Positions 20,697 to 30,745 of a DNA stretch of 38,450 bases are shown here, piece by piece. This stretch comes from Priapulus caudatus (taxonomy: Eukaryota; Priapulida; Priapulimorpha; Priapulimorphida; Priapulidae), in the NCBI RefSeq assembly GCF_000485595.1, contig NW_014577088.1, positions 138,889 through 177,338 on the forward strand. Direction: 5' to 3'. The notes under the pieces were generated by a model, which was given only the letters and a program-made list of their open reading frames with translations, was not told the origin of the DNA and made no database searches. Made by a program: the position numbers and the translations under genes. Each line of letters opens with the position of its first letter. Within the stretch, counting starts at the first letter, position 1.

Positions 20697-20919
20697 GCTG
20701 CCAGTGTCTATGTCTCCCTGGGTACTGCCGGAACGTACCCTGGTACTATCTAATATGCCGGACCGTACCTCGCCTACTCCACTAACGAGTCTAGGGAGTC
20801 ACCTACGCCTACTCCCTAACCCTAACCATATCAGATAGTTACCAGGGTATGTTCCGGTATACCGGACCGTACCCAGGGTACGCTCTGGCAGTACCCAGGG
20901 AGACATAGACCCTATCAGC
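20697..20919. mobile_element. telomere-repeat MITE, family 1, copy D, with 9-bp TSD
   Basis: 223 bp flanked by GTCACTTAC (20688-20696) and ATCACTTAC (20920-20928), a 9-bp duplication with one mismatch. The ends are GCTGCCAGTGTCTATGTCTC and, reversed, GCTGATAGGGTCTATGTCTC. The internal telomeric tract is only about two CCCTAA units, against seven in copy B. Confidence 0.85.
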
Positions 20920-21046
20920 ATCACTTACTTGTAGCACATACCTACAGAAAATGAATTTCGTGTGTCCTGTCTAGCCGCTAGACAATCAATCAAATTGTTC
21001 TTTAGATTCTTATGGAAGTTTTTATTAGCTATATTATATTATATAA

Positions 21047-22510
21047 AAATACATCACTAGTTTACTGCAAAAAATATACGTACTTAATTGTCAATTTTCA
21101 CAGCGTGATATATAAAATTGCTTTTAAAGGTCATGTAATCTGCCACTGTGGAAGTACTGTATATTTGCATATGTACATTCCTTCTTCACTTATGAATAGT
21201 TATAACAATAATTTAGACAGTGCGGCCAAAAATGAAACAATGGTCATTCTGAATGCTTGTGTAAAGAATAGAATTGTGAATAAAGTTTCAAAATCATAAC
21301 TGAATTGTCTAATATGAGGTTTTAAATCATTGTTCTCACATTTCATCTTTGAATGTATACAAGATTTTTAGTTTTTATGTGATACAGGTAGTGATAATGT
21401 ACATTCTGAAAACACATGATTATCCATTATATCGCAATACATACATCTTATGATGTATTCAATAAATTCCGAATTTTAACAACCGCTTGAGGGGAGCAGA
21501 CTGCAATTCCAGGCAATCGATAAATCGAACGCCTATGGTAGGATATGCGAGCGTGAAGATGCAAAGATGGACTCAGCATGCGAGCGATTAGGCGCGGGGA
21601 GCGACGCTCGCGCGAGTATCGCCAGCACTGTCGCGTAGGCATAGTATTACTTAATGTACGGAAAGGTAATTAAGTGGGTGTCGCGTCGCTGATGTTTCTT
21701 GATTTACGCGAGTTTGCATTACGCGAATTTGCAATAGCGCGTAATAAATTTACTTAAAGAATAACAAGAACAACACTACAAGAATAACGCGATGCGGCGA
21801 CTGCCAGGCGCGTGGCGAGCACGTAAAATAAATATGATGTTATTCATTAGCCGCGTTCACACGGAGCGAAGGAACTCGGGTCGAAAACGACCCGTGTCGA
21901 AAACGACACGGAGCGTCGTTGACGAGAGCGTTCACTATGCTATGCGAAAGATGCGAGCTGAGAAAAAAGTACAATGCGTCCAAGCGAACAATGCGAATTA
22001 AACAATCAAACTCTTCTGACTGACTTCCAACTATTCTGTTTACTTTCGTGTTGTGACGTACTAATTCCAACCCGAGTCGCGCGTTCACACGGCAAAAATG
22101 AACCAGGACTCGGGTTGTTCCGACCCGAGTCGTTTTCGTACCGAGAAAACGTCCGTGTGAACGCTCGTCCCGGAACGCATTTGACACGGGTCGTTTTCGA
22201 CCCGAGTTCCTTCGCTCCGCGTGAACGCGGCTATTGTATTAAGCGACCCAGAAAATGTCTAGACATGTACGTGTGCATTGGTGGCTGCGCTTCACTCCCG
22301 CTGCTGATGCGCAGGTGAAGGCCGATACTTGCCGATATGAACTTCAATAGGAGTGTTTCATGTTGATAAACATTAACGTCATATGCGCACATGCGCAGTT
22401 TAACGGTTGGCAGCAAGCAAATGCATGATATTGTACGATACGTGCACACGCACGCACACACGCATGCACGCACGTGTACGTGCGCACGCACGCACGCAAG
22501 CACGCACGCA
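21047..22510. repeat. 1.46-kb duplicated block, copy 2 (of 7760-9310)
   Basis: Parallel to 7760-9310 but shorter by about 90 bases, spread as single missing bases. It ends in a clean CACGCACG array (about 22440-22515) that runs into (TA)n. It contains the MITE at 21848-22233. Confidence 0.85.
21848..22233. mobile_element. palindromic MITE with TAGCCGCGTTCACACGG ends, copy 2 (clean)
   Basis: TAGCCGCGTTCACACGGAGC and the next 30 bases of the left arm pair almost perfectly with the right arm ending GCTCCGCGTGAACGCGGCTA. Inner modules CGGGTCGAAAACGACCCG and GACACGG repeat in both orientations. The terminal TA may be the target duplication. No coding capacity. Confidence 0.8.
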
Positions 22511-22515
22511 CGCAC

Positions 22516-22551
<36 letters not shown>

Positions 22552-23038
22552 ATATAATATATATATAGGGTTAGGGGTAGGGTTAGTCAGAAATAGCTAT
22601 TGATCATTAGGCTTTGAGCCAGTTGACTATTTAAATCTAGTGGCATCTAAAGTTGAGCTAAATTTGAAAGGTTATGCCATACAATCCTGCCACCAGAACT
22701 CCGGCTATAATCTGGTTATGGAGTTTGTAGTTCTTGAACCGGTTAGTATTGCCATTGCTCTTCAGAGTAATGAGGCATGTCTATTATCGGAAGTCCGTTG
22801 GAAACATTTTATTGATCCGAATTGTGCATGCAAACTGCGACGGCTGTTGAATTTACACTATGCCCGTATAGTGTGTTTGCTCCTCTGTACGTACAAGAGT
22901 GGAAAATGTAGACAAACCTTCTGCGTTTCTGCACCTAGGCACTGCGTAAATTATTGCTGTATGTCCCCCAGGCAGTTTCAAGGTCGAATTGACAACTACT
23001 CTAATTGTCAACAGACCGCATACCTGTTGACAATATAT

Positions 23039-23292
23039 GCAGTGTTTCCCCTGCATTGACACGAGCGAGGCACACCACCTCGCTCAAATTTTCAGCCGCC
23101 TCACAGATATTTGTCCAAAACACCGCCTCGCTGACGAAAATCACTGTTCTTACATAGAACAGTGCTTATAATGCACCAAAATAGCTTAGAAAGCACCACA
23201 TTGCACCAATTTTTCCAAAAGGATCTCGAAACGCGCAAACACACCAAACAAAATTTACCACCTCACAGACCTTTTTGGACAGGGGAAACACT
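23039..23292. mobile_element. hAT-like MITE inside the 1.13-kb repeat
   Basis: CAGTGTTTCCCCTG at the left is mirrored by CAGGGGAAACACT at the right. CAGTGTTTCCC-type ends are common in hAT elements. An 8-bp duplication is not clean because the flanks are ATATG-rich. It is present in both copies of the 1.13-kb repeat, so it predates the duplication. Confidence 0.5.
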
Positions 23293-23363
23293 ATATGTGT
23301 GTGTGTGCGTGTGCGTGTGCGTGCGCGTGCGCGTGCGCGTGCGCGTGCGTGCGTGCGTGCGTG
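23293..23363. repeat. GTGTGC/GCGTGC microsatellite
   Basis: Alternating purine-pyrimidine run that changes from GTGT to GCGTGCGT. The copy at about 26640-26709 has a slightly different unit order, showing slippage since duplication. Confidence 0.9.
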
Positions 23364-23644
23364 TTTTCTTGTTTTACAATATCTGGCTGACCAATTCAAA
23401 GTTATGAATGTTATGATAACTGAAATATATTTACAACAAGAAAATTAATATGTTACTTGATAAGTGAAACTGTGAAACTATTCCTATCTAGACTAGTCTA
23501 AGTCTCCAAGAGCAGAAATACTAGACCTGCTTACTGGAAGCGAAATACTCCATCGAGGGTGTGAAAGAATTGTGGGTGTGCCAAATACATAGTGCCAGGT
23601 GATCGACACTATCTAATATTATATAAAATTAGGTAATGATAATA

Positions 23645-25860
23645 CTTTTAAATTTTATAATTATTGCAAAATCATTGCGTAATTGAGTCATTTCAGTGAC
23701 AATTAATGTTGTTGTATCATATTCATTCCATTGGAGCATCTCATGCGTAGTGATAATTACATGCAAAAAGTCTGCATCTTTCTTGTGTTTAGCAAAAAGC
23801 TGGCGGTGTAAATGTTCCAGCCAGGGATACAGCAGAATGTCTAAGTTTTAGAAATTCAGAAACTAGTCAGAAATAAGAGATAAATTAACATTATTTGCCT
23901 TTAACGTTTTTACAACGTTATAAATTTGAAAACAGAAAAACTTGCTAATTCAAGAGAATATCATCACCTCTAGTCTCCTGTTTATAACAGTGGCTGTCTG
24001 AGCTGCGTGATAGGGTGGGTATTCCAGGGGGTGGGGAGAGGTTGTATCAAGTAACACATGGCATGAGGGCCTGTAGTGATGCTGGTAGACGTAGTGTGGG
24101 CGGCATACACGCTTGTTCACAGTAAGCTGAGTAACTGCTGCAGCATATAGCTGCTCCATGTATTTGTGTGTGCATAAGCAAGCCTACTCGGGCCCGTAGT
24201 GCATGTGGTGCTTGTAAGCCTCAGTTCTCATACATGTGCAGCTATAATTACGCTCTATACAATCTTGTGTACTTGGATCTCGTTTGAATGTTGACGTTGA
24301 AAATTCCCATTTTTGTCTACATTTACAGTCGAGGATGCTTGCAATACTCAAGTGAATTATTCAGTGTGGGGTAAACTACAAACTGACTTCACACTATTCC
24401 TTCATCGGCTGTAAACTACTTGAAAGGTAAGCAATTATATGTTTACTTGCATGCAAAATTCAGCATTTGTAGTAAACCTTTCAGTATTAGACATATGGGC
24501 ATAAATTTTTTTAATGAAACCTATCCATGATATATATTTGGCCATCATGATTTCCATGTAAAAGTTTCATGTAGAAGTTGAGTGGCTCGAACGATAGAGC
24601 TGTCACTCTGCACCCTCAAGTTGCATAAAATTGTTACGTTTGAATCAGTTGCACAAGTATTTTACAAATATTTAAAAATTTTGATACTGATTGAACACGA
24701 GCATGTACGATTGTAGCATGCCTTGCAAAGTGTTTATAAACATGCTGGTTATAATCTCTAGCACTGTTGTTTTGTTTTGCTTGGTGTGTATCGTGTGTGC
24801 ATACTATTTGAATATTTATGCCTGCTGTTACGGGTGACTATAGTAGGATTGGCCCCCTAATACTAGTATAGGCATACAGTATATACAAAATACAATAATT
24901 CCTTACGTGCAAAAGTCTTTTACACAAACAATATAGTAGTGTCACGTTTATATCCTGCTTGATACAACGTACCCCCTGCATTACATGGTGTGCATGTGTG
25001 CATATGTTTGAGTAGTTTTAGTCGGCAAGTAACATTATACTATAGTGTTCCTTGGCACGAATGCAGTCAAAATTAATGCATGGTCTTGCAAACACAAGAC
25101 AGGAACTAAAATATATACATGGGCGGGAAAATCTCTAATAGATGGCATGAGTGATGCAGTGCATTTTTGTACACCTTATAATCACAATGTATCAATCAGC
25201 TAAATATCACGCGTATTCGCGTTCATAATGATCGATCTGACATGTGCGTGAGCGGGTAATTATAGTCTTCATGTATAACTCGATTGCTACCTATTGCATT
25301 AATTATCAGTGTTCATGCATGTTAAAGATGGACGAATTTAATGGTTAAATGAAGTTGGTTGTCTCGGAGTTGATGACAACACCTTTTTGTCTGCAACGCC
25401 ATTACATTACATACGTGCGTTTTAATATATAATGGTTTAAATTAGTATTATGTTCATGTATCTCATATAGTGTGATTGATAACTGAGTTGAATTGTATTT
25501 TGCGTACAAGGGAATTCTGTGTGGAGTGTTGTAGTGGATGAGTTGTAATCGGTCTCTAAAATCGCCAGTAATGCAGTGCTGTCGATGCGGTAACAGAGCA
25601 GCACGCCGAGAAAGTCTCGAAATGGCAGTAAAGAAATCCATTCCAGACAGCCATATCACTGAGAGTGTATCGCATAGCGCTTTGTAGTGGTGTTCCCACT
25701 CAGCCGTATAGATGCGCTCACTGTACGCTTTCAGTGTTTGATATCCGCAGATAGATAAGTGAAGTTATTTGTCAATCGTCATCGTATCAATCAATCGTTC
25801 ATCGATAAACTATATCACAATAGAAGTCACACTTGAGTATTTTACGTATGCATGCATGCA

Positions 25861-25863
<3 letters not shown>
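23645..25863. other. 2.2-kb gene-free spacer between the two 1.13-kb repeats
   Basis: AT-rich, single-copy-looking sequence. One minus-strand frame (25659-25402) lacks an ATG at its start and has no recognisable domain. A degenerate tRNA-like segment lies at 24576-24655. A (GCAT)n run at about 25848-25863 leads into the second repeat. Confidence 0.5.
24576..24655 (+). repeat. possible tRNA-derived SINE or decayed tRNA
   Basis: TGGCTCGAACGATAGAGC (24583-24600) fits an A-box with a paired D-stem (GCTC/GAGC). About 45 bases on, GTTTGAATC (24638-24646) fits a decayed B-box. The anticodon and T stems do not pair, so a working tRNA is excluded. Confidence 0.3.
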
Positions 25864-25897
<34 letters not shown>

Positions 25898-26990
25898 ATA
25901 TAATATATATATAGGGTTAGGGGTAGGGTTAGTCAGAAATAGCTATTGATCATTAGGCTTTGAGCCAGTTGACTATTTAAATCTAGTGGCATCTAAAGTT
26001 GAGCTAAATTTGAAAGGTTATGCCATACAATCCTGCCACCAGAACTCCGGCTATAATCTGGTTATGGAGTTTGTAGTTCTTGAACCGGTTAGTATTGCCA
26101 TTGCTCTTCAGAGTAATGAGGCATGTCTATTATCGGAAGTCCGTTGGAAACATTTTATTGATCCGAATTGTGCATGCAAACTGCGACGGCTGTTGAATTT
26201 ACACTATGCCCGTATAGTGTGTTTGCTCCTCTGTACGTACAAGAGTGGAAAATGTAGACAAACCTTCTGCGTTTCTGCACCTAGGCACTGCGTAAATTAT
26301 TGCTGTATGTCCCCCAGGCAGTTTCAAGGTCGAATTGACAACTACTCTAATTGTCAACAGACCGCATACCTGTTGACAATATATGCAGTGTTTCCCCTGC
26401 ATTGACACGAGCGAGGCACACCACCTCGCTCAAATTTTCAGCCGCCTCACAGATATTTGTCCAAAACACCGCCTCGCTGACGAAAATCACTGTTCTTACA
26501 TAGAACAGTGCTTATAATGCACCAAAATAGCTTAGAAAGCACCACATTGCACCAATTTTTCCAAAAGGATCTCGAAACGCGCAAACACACCAAACAAAAT
26601 TTACCACCTCACAGACCTTTTTGGACAGGGGAAACACTATATGTGTGTGTGTGCGTGTGCGTGTGCGTGTGCGTGCGCGTGCGCGTGCGCGTGCGTGCGT
26701 GCGTGCGTGTTTTCTTGTTTTACAATATCTGGCTGACCAATTCAAAGTTATGAATGTTATGATAACTGAAATATATTTACAACAAGAAAATTAATATGTT
26801 ACTTGATAAGTGAAACTGTGAGACTATTCCTATCTAGACTAGTCTAAGTCTCCAAGAGCAGAAATACTAGACCTGCTTACTGGAAGCGAAATACTCCATC
26901 GAGGGTGTGAAAGAATTGTGGGTGTGCCAAATACATAGTGCCAGGTGATCGACACTATCTAATATTATATAAAATTAGGTAATGATAATA
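25864..26990. repeat. 1.13-kb duplicated repeat, copy 2 (of 22517-23644)
   Basis: Same order as copy 1: (TA)n, telomere-like tract at 25912-25932, the 139-codon frame at 25986-26405 (GTG start), hAT-like ends, microsatellite, then GGTAATGATAATA. The flanks differ from copy 1 on both sides, so this is a mobile or duplicated unit rather than a longer segment. No terminal inverted repeats are visible. Confidence 0.9.
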
Positions 26991-27299
26991 TATATATGAA
27001 ATCTAAGTTAAATCAAATGCTCAAGTGGTACATTAATGGAAAATATCTGCAGGTTGAGCAGAGACATCGAGACAGTATGAATGGGCGGAGTTACTACTTT
27101 ACCAGTAGTGCGCATCACTGGGAAATATTATGTAGACGGCCACAGTCAGATCTAGGGGTCTTGGAATTTAAACTGTATCTGTAATAGTAACAATCCAACA
27201 ATAATGGTAATGTAATGTAGTAGTAATTCTAACAATTCGCGTGATGATGTTCATATATCGATGCATCATCATCGTCCCGGAACTTGAACCCTGAACAGC

Positions 27300-27735
27300 T
27301 GCGTGCAGCAAGCAGCAGTCGGACATGTTGGGGTGTGCGCGCCGGGGATATACACACTATGTGCAGAGCGCTAACTGGGCGCAGTTTCACCGCCAAGCTA
27401 GCTGGTTAGCTCTACGTGTATTTTTAGTAGCTAGTAAATTTCATGTGTACATGTGTGCCCCGTGCCCACGTGATGAGCTTAACGAGAAAGAAGGTGATGC
27501 CGCGGCGGTGGCGCTAGTGAGAGGGTAGGGTGCTACATGGTTGTGGCTTTGTCTGAAGCTGCAGGCGGTCTAGCACGTGCTACAACGGCGCGTGCAGTGA
27601 TCACGTGGGGAGTCGAACCGCAGAGTCACATGATTGATGAGAGCTGGATTTTTTCTCTAGCAGCGCGTGCGTCTACGGGCGCGTGCTCTTTAGGTCAATG
27701 GCCAACGCGTTGCGCAGCAGAATAAGAAGATGATT
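27300..27735. promoter_or_regulatory. CpG-rich patch with clustered TCACRTG E-boxes
   Basis: More GC- and CpG-rich than its AT-rich surroundings. It holds TCACGTGG (reverse strand, 27466-27473), TCACGTGG (27601-27608) and TCACATGA (27626-27633), close to M-box/CLEAR-type sites for bHLH-zip factors, plus GCACGTGC at 27573-27580. It lies 1.5 kb upstream of the ankyrin gene. A regulatory role is inference. Confidence 0.35.
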
Positions 27736-29184
27736 ACGTGGGCTTCAGCATAAGGCCAAAAACCACTTTCGCGTACAGACTTCAACAACACGGAAGTCGT
27801 ATAGCATCCGTTTCAGTTCAGCATCAGTTTTCGTATAGGAAAAACCCGCGCTCGCAGCCTGGGTGTGCGTGTCTTATACGCGTTTCATAACCGGAGATTG
27901 CTGATGCCAGGGACGATACACAACGTAATCGTTGGGCGCGCGGTGATGGACAGGATGTTTTTACACTAATTAATCGATGTGCTGACGTGTCAGCTGTTTT
28001 TAACATGACACTAAAATTAGTTTTGATCGCGCACAAGTTGCGAGAGTGCAGCTATGGAGGGATGCTCGCATCGTGGCAGCAGGCTTACTGGCTTCATATA
28101 TATACTATCATGATACTATCAGGAGTGATACCATGTCGTGAAGTGTTTGTTGGGTCGATCGAATCATTGAAATCGCGAGCACTAGCGTCGTCTTCGTAGT
28201 GCCACATCCCATGTGAGTCATTAATTGTTTTTGATGCGTTTAAAGGAGGGATATCTGAGAACATGACATCACATTATGATTTCTTCCTGCTACTCGCACA
28301 ACCACACCCTACTTACTCATAATCGGTGACTGATACGGTCCGGGTTGCATTTCTTAATTTGGTTAGAGCACAGAAATGTCTATATTGGCCTTGCTAACAT
28401 GGAAGACAGGTGTGAGAGTAGCATCAATATGCTATCAGTTAACTCTGGTGGGGAATATGTGGTTACACTGTAAGGCACCACTGCCGAGTCAGTTCTGTTC
28501 TATTTATTTTTGTTCTCAAGGAAACCGCGTTGTTTACACGATGTTGTAGAAGAGCTAGACGCAGTGCAACGTAGGGGGTGAACATTTCCGATCACGTCTA
28601 TATATATGTCCCATTGATACAGTAGGCTAGCATGGACTTTGTGGTAGTCCGGGAGAGATTTATTTAGGATGACATAACCTGGTCATCTCTAGACTGTTAG
28701 TTTGTTATTTACAAGTAGATAATCAGAGCATTAGCAGAAGTCGGTCGTATCGGTTGATCGATCAAGATACATACAGAGAAAACAAATTACATTCAGACAT
28801 CGCTTTTGCTCTGTGAACGTTGCTTGCTCCTATTTGGTTTTGCATGGGTTTTCACCTTGATTTGGTTGGATTATCGTGGATCAGCTATCGACAAGAACAC
28901 ATAAACTATCTCTTTTCGCAGTTTATGTGCTCTTGCTGTCGTGCATGTTGTTTGCGGTGCTGTTTGCATGCTGTTGCCGTGGTGCATCTTGGAACAACTT
29001 GGAGTCGTTTGCACGCGTAGAACCATTTTCAGCGGCTCCTGCCGTTTTGTCTCCAAATTCGTGACGATTTCGCGTTGTTTGCAGTTCTTTCAGCACCCGC
29101 CTCTCTGTCTGCAGACGTCTCTTCTATCGCCTCCAGTCTCGCGTGCGTGCGCACTCTCTCTCTCTCCCTCTCGCTCGCTTCGAC
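27736..29184. other. region upstream of the ankyrin gene
   Basis: No protein-like frame with an ATG start. The last 35 bases (29150-29184) are a CT-rich leader running straight into the ankyrin start codon. Any 5' untranslated exon or promoter must lie here, but I cannot place it. Confidence 0.4.
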
Positions 29185-30444
29185 ATGGCCGAGAACACGC
29201 CGCCAGAGGGAGCCGCGTCGTGCGAGCACATGTCGAACATCACCGCGCTGACGAACGCTTGCTGCAGCGGCGACAAGCTGCAGGTGAGGGCGCTGCTACA
29301 GCTCGGCGTGCCGCTCGACCGGCCGGACATGCTCGGCCTGACGCCGCTACAGCGCGCCGCGCGCAACGGCTTAATCGACATCGTCGACCTGCTGCTGCAG
29401 CACGGCGCCGACGTCGGCGTCGCCAACGAGTCGCGCGAGGGGGCGCTGCACTTCGCCGCGAGCTACGGCTATGCGCAGATCGTCGGGCTGCTGCTGCAGT
29501 TTGGCGCGGACGCGAACGCGCGCGACGTCGACGGCCGCACGCCGCTGCATGCCGCCGTCAGCGAGGGCTTCGCCGACGCGACGCACGTGCTGCTGCGCTA
29601 CGGCGCCGACCGCTGCGTCGTCGACGACGCCGGCATGACGGCGCTGCATCTCGCCGCCAGCCTCGGCCACCTCGCCATCGCCAAGCTGCTGCTGACGCCG
29701 CGCGAGGCGCGTCCGACGGCGGCGTACTGCCGCGCCGACGACGCGGGCAACGTGCCGAAGCTGGAGACGATCGTCAAGATGCTCGCGCGGCACGCCAACT
29801 CGGCGTTCGTCAACGCCGCCGACCGCAAGAGCCGCACGGCGCTGCACTTTGCCGTGTGGCGCAGCGCCGAGTTCACCGTCTTCCTGCTGCAGAACGGCGC
29901 CGACCCGAACTCGGTCGACGGCAGCGGCTGCACGGCGTTCCACGTCGCCTGCATGGAGCCGCTCAAGCACAACGCGCTCATCCTGCTGAGCTACGGCGCC
30001 GACCCGGTGTCGGCGTCGCGCGACGGCCGCACGCCGATGCACGTGCTCGTCACCGACATGCTCATCTACCTGAGCCGGCTGCACGGGCTCGCCGGCGCGC
30101 AGCAGCAGCAGGTCGTGCTGCCACCGCAGAAGCTCACCGTGCTGCACATCCTCAAGGTGCTCATCGCCTACCCGCTGCACATCGACGTGCCCGACCGCGA
30201 GGGCTTCACGGCGTTCGGCCTCTGGCAGGAGGTGTACATGAAGCGCACCTGGCTCTACTCGGCCTACTTCGACTCGGTGAACGTCATCAACGAGCGCATG
30301 AACGAGCTGTTCTTCTTCAAGCTGAAGTGCGTCGCGGCGCGCGCCGCCACCAAGTACCGGCTGCCGTACAACGATCCCGAGCTGCTGCACAAACACTTAG
30401 TCGACTTGGTCGGCAAGCACGACAAATACGCCATCGAGAGGTGA
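29185..30444 (+). CDS. ankyrin-repeat protein, 419 residues, single exon
   Basis: The ATG at 29185 has a good context (G at -3 and +4); the frame is also open upstream but without an ATG. The protein is essentially an ankyrin solenoid. Repeats lie at about residues 18-49, 50-82, 83-114, 115-147, 148-180, a divergent one with an insert at 181-222, 223-255, 256-288 and 289-305, with consensus cores such as GLTPLQRAARNG, GRTPLHAAVSEG, GMTALHLAASLGH, SRTALHFAV and LLLQHGAD. A QQQQ-containing linker follows at about 306-325, then a helical, aromatic C-terminal part (residues 326-419) with no known domain. There is no signal peptide or membrane segment, so it is probably a cytosolic protein-binding scaffold. 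Length and architecture resemble ANKRD61-like proteins, but I do not assert orthology. No introns. Nearly every third codon base is G or C, unlike CFAP65 or the Gly-rich gene here. ATTAAA at 30740-30745 is a possible polyadenylation signal. Confidence 0.93.
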   Translation: MAENTPPEGAASCEHMSNITALTNACCSGDKLQVRALLQLGVPLDRPDMLGLTPLQRAARNGLIDIVDLLLQHGADVGVANESREGALHFAASYGYAQIVGLLLQFGADANARDVDGRTPLHAAVSEGFADATHVLLRYGADRCVVDDAGMTALHLAASLGHLAIAKLLLTPREARPTAAYCRADDAGNVPKLETIVKMLARHANSAFVNAADRKSRTALHFAVWRSAEFTVFLLQNGADPNSVDGSGCTAFHVACMEPLKHNALILLSYGADPVSASRDGRTPMHVLVTDMLIYLSRLHGLAGAQQQQVVLPPQKLTVLHILKVLIAYPLHIDVPDREGFTAFGLWQEVYMKRTWLYSAYFDSVNVINERMNELFFFKLKCVAARAATKYRLPYNDPELLHKHLVDLVGKHDKYAIER

Positions 30445-30739
30445 TTGCCGCGGCGGCGGCGATCGCGAGCGCATGCGGAGAATTGGGCGGCGCGTCACGG
30501 TTATTGAGTTTGCGCGCTAATGTGGCTTCAGCTGCGAATGTCGGTCTCAGCGGTGTCAGCGGCATCGAGAATGGAGCGACACCGCGAATGGAAATGGAAG
30601 AATAAGACGCAATGATGCTGTGGGCAAGAGATCTGTCGGTCTCGCTGCTGCGGAAGCTCGTAATGACGTTAATCGTCCAGGAGCTTCGGAAAATCGTTCA
30701 GTCAAGTCACTATGAATGAGTCTCGAGTTAAGCAAGCCG

Positions 30740-30745
30740 ATTAAA
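30740..30745 (+). terminator. candidate polyadenylation signal of the ankyrin gene
   Basis: ATTAAA lies 296 bases after the stop codon and is followed by a long T-run and a GT-containing stretch. It is the second most common animal polyadenylation hexamer. Confidence 0.35.

Larger units (their letters stand above)
19681..21043. repeat. 1.36-kb duplicated block, copy 2 (of 16524-17895)
   Basis: Collinear with copy 1, and the cleaner of the two: the family-1 MITE inside has better-matching ends and an intact right-hand duplicate. It abuts the other duplicated block (21047-22510), so two repeat units are joined here. Confidence 0.85.
22517..23644. repeat. 1.13-kb duplicated repeat, copy 1 (of 25864-26990)
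   Basis: It starts in (TA)n, then a telomere-like tract at 22566-22586 (TAGGGTTAGGGGTAGGGTTA), then unique sequence ending GGTAATGATAATA. Outside the microsatellites I saw a single base difference from copy 2. A 139-codon open frame (22640-23059) opens with GTG; its first ATG is 26 codons in and it resembles no family I know. Inside lie a stem TTGTCAACAG/CTGTTGACAA, a hairpin at 23142-23164 and the putative hAT MITE at 23039-23292. Confidence 0.9.

Noticed and set aside
22640-23059. 139-codon frame, identical at 25986-26405, as a host gene
   Set aside because: It begins with GTG, has no recognised domain, and lies inside a duplicated repeat; kept only as a property of that repeat.
26996-27184. 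62-codon plus-strand frame starting MKSKLNQMLKW
   Set aside because: It has an ATG but no domain, no splice or promoter context, and starts at the edge of a mobile repeat.
27250-27390. SINE on the minus strand (GGTTCAAGTTCC and GCGCCCAGTTAGCGC)
   Set aside because: The A- and B-box-like motifs are about 85 bases apart, too far for a normal tRNA-derived head; could be chance.
27600-27665. tRNA gene on the minus strand (GGTTCGACTCC near 27612-27622)
   Set aside because: The B-box match is good, but no paired acceptor, anticodon or T stems can be built around it.
29371-30396. 341-codon antisense frame
   Set aside because: Same GC3 artefact; composition is Val/Gly/Arg-biased with no domain.
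28941-30605. Long overlapping plus-strand frame (554 codons) across the ankyrin gene
   Set aside because: It is Arg/Ala-rich, lacks an ATG start, and stays open only because the ankyrin gene is so GC-rich; the ankyrin repeats are in the other frame.
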